Part shown: piece after piece, positions 53,925-58,899 of the stretch
Numbering within the stretch: the stretch's first letter is position 1
Layout: every line of letters starts with the position of its first letter
DNA from: an uncultured Haemophilus sp.
GTDB lineage: Bacteria; Pseudomonadota; Gammaproteobacteria; Enterobacterales; Pasteurellaceae
Direction: 5' to 3'
DNA length: 58,899 nt
Assembly: GCA_905205995.1 (NCBI GenBank)
Contig: CAJLFU010000008.1
Location: 1 to 58,899 of the forward strand
Program-made: the position numbers and the translations under genes
The notes under the pieces: generated by a model
Seen by the model: the letters and a program-made list of their open reading frames with translations, nothing else
Databases searched by the model: none
What the model was told of the DNA's origin: nothing

Positions 53925-54515
53925 ATGGAAAATTTTAAACAAATCCTTTCGAAATTATCTGTTATTTTTTTATTATTCTATTCGCAAAATATATTTTCCA
54001 TGACACAAACCGAAATCCAATTGGAAAAAGCTTATTTAGCAGAAATGATTGATATGGCATCTGAAATTATGGAGAAAAAACAATCTATTGATCCTGATTC
54101 ATTGCAATATAAACGTAGGAATATCAAGGTTCTTACTCATACAAACATGAAAAACGGTTATACAAGCTACACTTTGGAAAAATCAAAAGTTCATTTGGTT
54201 GTACCTAAAGAGTTAAAACAGAATACGAAACTTAATCTCTATTGGGATGAAAGCAAAGGTTCAATAAATATCCTATTTGATAAAGATGAATTGACAAAAT
54301 ACTTTCATCTGAATCTTAAAAAAAGTGAGGAAAAATCAGAAACACTGAAAACAGTTTTTGATGAAACCACATATTTTTTCACTTCCTATGAATTTTCTAT
54401 CGATAAATACCCTAACGTTACCATTGAGTTTCGTCTCTACCATTCACCTGGTACGACATTCAGATTGGACTACCCGACTGAATTTACGCGGATTTTGATT
54501 TATAGAAAAATGTAA
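53925..54515 (+). CDS. Exported protein of unknown function
   Basis: I do not recognise this 196-residue protein. It has an N-terminal hydrophobic segment (about residues 10-25) ending IFSM, read as a Sec signal peptide or anchor. It continues with a Lys/Glu-rich helical part (about 30-60) and a beta-rich C-terminal part with many aromatic residues. There is no lipobox or cysteine. The AGGAG ribosome site is 9 nt before ATG. Low GC and its place at the start of the immunity/toxin block suggest an acquired gene; a role as an immunity or envelope protein is only a guess. Confidence 0.65.
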   Translation: MENFKQILSKLSVIFLLFYSQNIFSMTQTEIQLEKAYLAEMIDMASEIMEKKQSIDPDSLQYKRRNIKVLTHTNMKNGYTSYTLEKSKVHLVVPKELKQNTKLNLYWDESKGSINILFDKDELTKYFHLNLKKSEEKSETLKTVFDETTYFFTSYEFSIDKYPNVTIEFRLYHSPGTTFRLDYPTEFTRILIYRKM

Positions 54516-54592
54516 CAGACGATGTTTCCTTATACCGTTTCTAACTTGGGCGACATTGTTCCACCACCGACCGCACTTTGCCCTCAAAAAAA

Positions 54593-54618
54593 GAACCTAG
54601 ACACCTAATTTTAGGTTC
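54593..54618 (+). promoter_or_regulatory. Two mutually exclusive hairpins upstream of the second FNT gene
   Basis: GAACCTA (54593-54599) can pair with TAGGTTC (54612-54618), but an inner arm ACCTA (54603-54607) can pair with the same TAGGT. No T run follows, so it is not a standard terminator. It lies 118 nt before the transporter start. It could end the upstream gene weakly or act in the leader. Confidence 0.35.
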
Positions 54619-54735
54619 GGATTGTTATTCAATTTCGTTATAACTAAAAATCAGTACATATATTTAACAATTCTTTCGGTTTTGCTATGTGGTTTGCTAC
54701 ATTTTTACCGTCTTATTTTAACTAGAGGTACAACT

Positions 54736-55530
54736 ATGCAGCATCGCGATCTTTATCCCCACGAAATCTTACAAGATGTTATTGATAAAAGTTATGCTAA
54801 GTCTCAAGGACACCTAAAAACACTCTCTATTTTAAGTTTTTTAGGTGGCGGCTATGTGAGTTTTGGTTATATGGCCTATTTAAAAGTCGTGAGCGGTATT
54901 CCTCCAGAGTGGAGTGGGCTATCAACATTACTTGGTGCGGCCGTGTTTCCTATTTGTTTGATTTGTATTCTAATCGGTGGTGGTGAATTAGCCACGGGAA
55001 ATATGATGATGATGGCATTAGGCCGCTTAACAAAAAGAGTAAGCCTCAAAAAATTATTTCGTAACTGGATTGTCGTGAGTTTGGGCAACCTGCTCGGTGC
55101 GCTGTTTATGGCCTATTTCTTAGGGCATTATGTCGGTTTATCAGAAGGTGCCGCCTCTGCTAAAACCATTGCTATCGCCGAGGCTAAAGTGCAAATGGAT
55201 TTTGGTCGCGCCTTTATTTCTGCCATAGCCTGTAACTGGATGGTCTGCATGGGTATTTGGTTCTATTTTGGTGCCAAACAAACCTCTGGTCGTATCCTAG
55301 CCATATGGTTCCCTGTGATGATTTTTGTGCTTATCGGATTACAACACTTTGTCGCCAATATGTTTATTATTCCTGCCGGGATTTTTGCTGGTGCTAATGT
55401 GACTTGGAGCCAATTCTTCTTCAATATGATTCCTGTCTTTTTAGGCAATGTCACTGGTGGTGCAGCATTTGTTGGCGCATCTTATCTTTACGCCTATCGT
55501 CACTTATTAAAAGAAGATTATTGTATTTAG
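54736..55530 (+). CDS. Formate/nitrite transporter family protein (second copy)
   Basis: A 264-residue membrane protein of the FNT family with six helices. The signatures IGGGELATGNMMMMALGRL, RNWIVVSLGNLLGALF and GLQHFVANMFIIPAG are clear. It is only distantly like the FocA at 7 kb and closer in type to NirC/YfdC-like members, so it may carry formate, nitrite or another small anion. The frame is open 38 codons further, but the ATG at 54736 with AGAGGT 6 nt upstream is the start. It stands alone in the accessory block with its own terminator; an exact uptake sequence follows at about 55546. Confidence 0.9.
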   Translation: MQHRDLYPHEILQDVIDKSYAKSQGHLKTLSILSFLGGGYVSFGYMAYLKVVSGIPPEWSGLSTLLGAAVFPICLICILIGGGELATGNMMMMALGRLTKRVSLKKLFRNWIVVSLGNLLGALFMAYFLGHYVGLSEGAASAKTIAIAEAKVQMDFGRAFISAIACNWMVCMGIWFYFGAKQTSGRILAIWFPVMIFVLIGLQHFVANMFIIPAGIFAGANVTWSQFFFNMIPVFLGNVTGGAAFVGASYLYAYRHLLKEDYCI

Positions 55531-55561
55531 TAAACGAAAATCTACCCGCACTTTGGCGTGA

Positions 55562-55593
55562 AAAAGGTCTTTTGAAATGTCAAAAGGCCTTTT
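55562..55593 (+). terminator. Terminator of the second FNT gene
   Basis: AAAAGGTCTTTTGA and TCAAAAGGCCTTTT form a 14-bp stem (one G-U) around a 4-nt loop, followed by ATTCTCT. It begins 31 nt after the stop codon. Confidence 0.8.
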
Positions 55594-55641
55594 ATTCTCT
55601 CTAAAATGTATTGAATCCCCTTTTAATTAACCCATTTTAAA

Positions 55642-55666
55642 TAGTGTAAAGTTGCACTTTACACTA
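55642..55666. promoter_or_regulatory. 25-bp perfect palindrome upstream of the Tli4-like pair
   Basis: TAGTGTAAAGT and ACTTTACACTA are exact inverted arms around TGC. This is a strong operator candidate 103 bp before the first immunity-like lipoprotein gene. It contains TGTAAA-N7-TTTACA, one base wider than the TyrR box (N6), so TyrR is not assigned. There is no T run. Confidence 0.55.
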
Positions 55667-55769
55667 AAAGCATGTAAACTCATCTATTAAGAGCAATATG
55701 GAAAGAAAAGTGTTAGCAGAATTTCCATATTATTTAGCATCCTCAAATTTACAGTAAGGAAGAGATCAC

Positions 55770-56843
55770 ATGCCGAAGATGAAAATTTCTAGACTGATGT
55801 TTTATAGCACTGTTTTAACTAGTGTTATGCTGTCTTCTTGCAGTCAATACGCACAAACCCACTCAACAGCAGAAAATACAGCAAGCAACTATGCTCAAAA
55901 TGCGGCAACGTATTGGACTGAGCAGCCATTTTGTAGTGGGCGTTACCAAATTAACTTACCATCTAACCGTATAAGTGGGACTGGTTGGCTTAAATACAAT
56001 GGTTGGCAGATAAGAGTACGACCAGATTATTGGAATCTGGAAGTAGAATCTATATTAGAGGTTAAAGAAAAAGGATATAACGGAAGCGCGAGTTTTATAG
56101 AAAACCGCACGGTTATTCCTAATAAAGCGATGGCGATGGTCACACAGGCTTCTGCTTCATGGGATAGCCCATTATTAACCCAGGTAAATGGAATGCTTTA
56201 TAATGTTGATTTTAGTTTTAAGTTAGGCAAGAACGATGCCTATTCCATTAGAGCTTTTGTACGCATTATGCCTGTCAACGGCAAAGCTCCATCAAACCTG
56301 AAACAGCTGGAAAAAAGTAAAGTTGACGAAGCTATTGGACATATACGGAATGATTTTTTCGACAAGCTGAGAGATCGTAAAGATACTGAAATGCCACAGC
56401 AACAAGGTGTCTGTTTAACAGAAGGATTTATTGCCGATAAGGGAACCGAGCCGTTTTTTGGCAGTGCAGGCATCAAAATCAAAGACTATAAAGGCGTTTA
56501 TGCCGAGCTAACGACAGGTGGATCTTTGGAGGAAGGTGATAAACCGCTATTAGAACGAGACCTTTTCGCTAAAGATGGTGCTTTAGATAAACTCTTCTCA
56601 TGGGCGAAATACAGCACCATCCGCAAAGGAAAGCGCGATATTAATGGTATGGCGGGTAATGAAAAATTGGTGAAATGGCAAGGAAATCGATATCTATTTA
56701 TTTGGGAAAAAGAGGATGGCAGCGTAAAATTTAAGATGACTTTCGGTACCAATGAGAAAGATACCAAGGGTTCGCCACTCAGTGAGAAAGAGGCTTTAAC
56801 CGCTTGGGATGCAATATTGCCGACATTGAAAAAACGAATTTGA
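55770..56843 (+). CDS. Tli4-like immunity lipoprotein, copy 1
   Basis: A 357-residue lipoprotein (lipobox LSSC, C24), so membrane-bound and facing the periplasm. After the anchor it matches Tli4, the immunity protein of the type VI phospholipase effector Tle4: an N-terminal part with FCSGRYQINLPSNRISGTG, and a C-terminal part with GVCLTEGFIADKG, KPLLERDL, the TIRKGKRDINGMAGNE segment and LSEKEALTAWDAIL. Two cysteines (C55, C215) may pair. A near-copy follows at 57049. No lipase effector or type VI gene is seen in the window, so it looks like an orphan or reserve immunity gene. Ribosome site AAGGAAGAG. Assignment rests on remembered family patterns. Confidence 0.75.
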   Translation: MPKMKISRLMFYSTVLTSVMLSSCSQYAQTHSTAENTASNYAQNAATYWTEQPFCSGRYQINLPSNRISGTGWLKYNGWQIRVRPDYWNLEVESILEVKEKGYNGSASFIENRTVIPNKAMAMVTQASASWDSPLLTQVNGMLYNVDFSFKLGKNDAYSIRAFVRIMPVNGKAPSNLKQLEKSKVDEAIGHIRNDFFDKLRDRKDTEMPQQQGVCLTEGFIADKGTEPFFGSAGIKIKDYKGVYAELTTGGSLEEGDKPLLERDLFAKDGALDKLFSWAKYSTIRKGKRDINGMAGNEKLVKWQGNRYLFIWEKEDGSVKFKMTFGTNEKDTKGSPLSEKEALTAWDAILPTLKKRI

Positions 56844-56908
56844 TCAGATTTTTAATGAATAGCAACTTACTAAATTTATTAGCTTTAAAGCTTAAGAAAG
56901 AGACAAAA

Positions 56909-57016
56909 ATGAACCGTAAATATCGTAGAAAAAATATATTTAAGATTGGCTTATTATATGCTGCTATAGCAATAGTATTAACAGGATGTAGTGCTTGTTG
57001 GCCAATGTGTATCTAG
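56909..57016 (+). CDS. 35-residue lipoprotein between the Tli4-like copies
   Basis: A very small frame starting at ATG 56909: a basic N-terminus (NRKYRRKN), a hydrophobic stretch and a lipobox LTGC at residues 23-26, then only nine residues (SACWPMCI with two more cysteines). It has the shape of a small lipoprotein such as an entericidin or lysis-type peptide, though no family is recognised. AAAGAGA 6 nt upstream could serve as a ribosome site. It lies between two near-identical immunity-like genes and is not itself duplicated. Confidence 0.5.
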   Translation: MNRKYRRKNIFKIGLLYAAIAIVLTGCSACWPMCI

Positions 57017-57048
57017 AAACATTGTCTTTACAGTAAGGAAGAGATCAC

Positions 57049-58122
57049 ATGCCTAAGATGAAAATTTCTAGACTGATGTTTTATAGCACTATTTTAACTA
57101 GTGTTATGCTGTCATCTTGCAGTCAACACGCCCAAACCCACTCAGCAGTAGAAAATACAGCAAGCAATTATGCTCAAAATGCGCCAACGTATTGGACTGA
57201 GCAGCCATTTTGTAGCGGCCGTTACCAAATTAACTTACCATCTAACCGTATAAGTGGAACTGGTTGGCTTAAATACAATGGTTGGCAGATAAGAGTGCGA
57301 CCAGATTATTGGAATCTGAAAGTAGAATCCGTATTAGAGGTTAAAGAAAAAGGATATAACGGAAACGAGAGTTTTATAGAAAACCGCACGGTTATTCCTA
57401 ATAAAGCGATAGCGATGGTCACACAGGCTCCTGGTTCATGGGAACACTCGGTGTCAAAGCACCTAAAAGGCATGATCTATTATGTCAAGTTCTATTTCAA
57501 GTTAGGCAAGAATGATGCCTATTCCATTCAAACTCTTTCAAGCATTATGCCTGTTAACGGCAAAGCTCCCCCAAACCTTAAGCAACTGGAAAAAAGTAAA
57601 GCAGATGAAGCTATTAGTCATATACGGAATGATTTTTTCGACAAGCTGAGAGATCGTAAAGATACTGAAATGCCACAGCAACAAGGTGTCTGTTTAACAG
57701 AAGGATTTATTGCCGATAAGGGAACCGAGCCGTTTTTTGGCAGTGCGGGCATCAAAATCAAAGACTATAAAGACGTTTATGCCGAGCTGACGACGGGTGG
57801 CTCTTTGGAGGAAGGTGATAAACCGCTATTAGAACGAGACCTTTTCGCTAAAGATAGTACTTGGGACAAACTTATCTCATGGGCGAAATACAGCACCATC
57901 CGCAAAGGAAAACGCGATATTAATGGTATGGCAGGTAATGAAAAACTGGTTAAGTGGCAGGGAAATCGATATCTATTTATCTGGGAAAAAGATGATGGTA
58001 GCGTGAGATTTAAGATGACTTTCGGTACCAATAAGAAAAATACCAAGGGTTCGCCACTCAGTGAGAAAGAGGCTTTAACCGCTTGGGACGCAATATTGCC
58101 GACATTAAAAAAACAGCTTTAA
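57049..58122 (+). CDS. Tli4-like immunity lipoprotein, copy 2
   Basis: A second 357-residue Tli4-like lipoprotein, about 88% identical to copy 1 by hand count (44 differences). The identity starts about 22 bp before the ATG, showing recent tandem duplication that included the ribosome site. Twenty of the differences fall in residues 128-165, only about a tenth of the protein, while the C-terminal half is almost unchanged. That patch is likely the surface that fits the effector, so the two copies may protect against different variants. The lipobox is the same (C24). It ends 55 nt before the open frame of the RHS remnant. Confidence 0.75.
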   Translation: MPKMKISRLMFYSTILTSVMLSSCSQHAQTHSAVENTASNYAQNAPTYWTEQPFCSGRYQINLPSNRISGTGWLKYNGWQIRVRPDYWNLKVESVLEVKEKGYNGNESFIENRTVIPNKAIAMVTQAPGSWEHSVSKHLKGMIYYVKFYFKLGKNDAYSIQTLSSIMPVNGKAPPNLKQLEKSKADEAISHIRNDFFDKLRDRKDTEMPQQQGVCLTEGFIADKGTEPFFGSAGIKIKDYKDVYAELTTGGSLEEGDKPLLERDLFAKDSTWDKLISWAKYSTIRKGKRDINGMAGNEKLVKWQGNRYLFIWEKDDGSVRFKMTFGTNKKNTKGSPLSEKEALTAWDAILPTLKKQL

Positions 58123-58176
58123 ATAAGGGACTACTGCAGTTAAATTGAAGTAAAAAAACAAGCGGTCATCTTTTAA

Positions 58177-58800
58177 AGAGAATTTGCAAAAATACCTAAA
58201 AAACTGACCGCACTTTTTCCTAAAAGGCCGCCTGAAATTTCAGACGACCTTAAAGCCAAAATCCCGTTCCGCTTCCAAGGCCAGTATTACGACGAAGAAA
58301 GCGGACTGCACTACAACCGTTTCCGCTATTACGACCCTGAAATCGGGCGCTTTGTAAGTCAGGATCCGATTGGATTATGGGGTGGGGTGAATCTGTTTGA
58401 GTATGCGCCGAATCCGACGTTATGGGTCGACCCACTGGGGCTAAAATATCGCTCAATAGGAAGAAGTCAAAATGTTTTGTCAGGTAAGGATAGAACCAAT
58501 AAAAGTACACAAAATTTAAGTGAATGGAAAAGAAAAATCTGTAGAAGTAAAATAGCAGAAGAAAGGCTTAAATTTCTTGGAGATAATTTTGTGAAAATTG
58601 CTCCCGGTAAATGGAGAAGCATAGATGGAAATAGGCAATTTAGAATAAAACCTGATGATTATCTAGGTACTCATGGCATGGGAAAACCAGTAATACCAAA
58701 TACGCCACATGTACATTTTGAGTTTTTGCAACCAAAAGGAAGTAGTATTCACTTCAATGTAGTGAAAAATATACATGTTCCATTAGACTGTTGTTGTTAA
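58177..58800 (+). pseudogene. Orphan RHS C-terminal toxin module
   Basis: The frame is open from 58177 to the stop at 58800 but has no ATG or usable start at its head. RHS homology begins near 58261: the end of the RHS core (RFQGQYYDEESGLHYNRFRYYDP, then GRFVSQDPIGLWGGVNLFEYAPNP) and the conserved boundary DPLGL. The following 118 residues are the variable toxin tip, with HGMG and HVHFE histidine motifs; I cannot place it in a named toxin family, though a nuclease is plausible. An internal GTG (58387) could start a 137-residue toxin. With the RHS body missing, this is a displaced tip cassette of the kind stored beside RHS loci. Confidence 0.75.
58225..58250. repeat. Inverted Neisseria-type DNA uptake sequences
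   Basis: AGGCCGCCTGAA (58225-58236) faces TTCAGACGACCT (58239-58250). The complement of the second is AGGTCGTCTGAA, an exact match to the AG-mucDUS dialect I recall from N. mucosa and relatives; the first is one base from AG-DUS. It lies 10 bp before RHS homology begins and only about 10 bp after a Haemophilus uptake core (ACCGCACTT). Confidence 0.7.
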
Positions 58801-58809
58801 GAGGAAATT

Positions 58810-58899
58810 ATGAATCTAGAAATTAGGCGTGATACCATCTATTGGTATATCAAGGCTATTTATTTGCAAGAATTAATTTTGTTACGTAACAACGGATTT
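58810..58899 (+). CDS. Start of a probable immunity gene, cut by the window edge
   Basis: An ATG at 58810 with GAGG 5 nt upstream opens a frame of 30 codons that runs off the end of the window. The first residues (MNLEIRRDTIYWYIKAIYLQ) match no family I know. It begins 9 nt after the stop of the RHS toxin tip, where the cognate immunity gene normally lies. The call rests on position. Confidence 0.55.
   Translation, partial: MNLEIRRDTIYWYIKAIYLQELILLRNNGF

Noticed and set aside
55642..55666. A TyrR box (TGTAAA-N6-TTTACA) upstream of the immunity pair
   Set aside because: The spacer is 7, not 6, and the palindrome is longer and differently centred. Nothing nearby concerns aromatic amino acids.
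1..58899. tRNA, rRNA, CRISPR arrays, insertion sequences, prophage genes
   Set aside because: Read for on both strands. No cloverleaf-like tRNA pattern, spacer array, transposase or phage structural gene was seen. A tRNA scan would be more sensitive.

Overview
The window is a chromosomal segment of a Haemophilus species in the Pasteurellaceae. The DNA is AT-rich and is studded with the Haemophilus uptake signal sequence (core AAGTGCGGT), often as inverted pairs that form intrinsic terminators. The gene set includes family markers such as oapA, Protein E and comE1. Gene order matches what I recall of H. influenzae in many blocks (efp/epmB/oapA, pe/pflA/pflB/focA, tig/clpP/clpX/secE/nusG, ileS/ribF/murJ/rpsT, rnr/rlmB, brnQ/nhaA, emrAB, uvrA/ssb), but the blocks are joined differently. 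A non-influenzae species such as H. parainfluenzae is a reasonable inference, not proven here.

Layout. 0-8 kb: oapA, epmB and efp (EF-P and its lysylation), the adhesin lipoprotein Protein E, and the anaerobic formate module pflA-pflB-focA. 8-15 kb: comE1 (DNA uptake), ybjQ, rdgB, a DUF305 protein behind a MerR-type metal promoter, ispH-lspA, glmU and pyrG. 15-22 kb is an accessory stretch: a membrane-anchored unknown, an exported protein with YD-like repeats followed by a large cytoplasmic unknown, a family 2 glycosyltransferase and a DUF4153 membrane protein. 22-27.5 kb: eno, a small DUF2251-like protein, yigB, the ygiB-ygiC pair and an iron-type alcohol dehydrogenase. 27.6-33.3 kb is a minus-strand run, tig-clpP-clpX-secE-nusG-rplK-rplA. 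33.5-41 kb: kbp, ypfJ, ileS-ribF-murJ and divergent rpsT. 41-53.6 kb: rnr-rlmB, brnQ, nhaA, emrAB, uvrA and ssb, the last two divergent around a LexA-like box.

53.6-58.9 kb is the most unusual part. After ssb come an exported unknown, a second formate/nitrite transporter, a 25-bp palindrome, and two tandem lipoproteins (about 88% identical) that resemble Tli4, the immunity protein of type VI lipase effectors. A 35-residue lipoprotein lies between them. Then comes an orphan RHS C-terminal toxin module with no start codon, followed 9 nt later by a gene cut by the window edge that is probably its immunity partner. Just upstream of the RHS homology is an inverted pair of Neisseria-type DNA uptake sequences, one arm an exact match to the dialect I recall for N. 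mucosa. This suggests that the cassette came from an oral Neisseria by natural transformation.

I see no rRNA, tRNA, CRISPR array, insertion sequence or prophage. Many start sites were moved from the longest open frame to the one with a good ribosome binding site; these choices are stated per gene.
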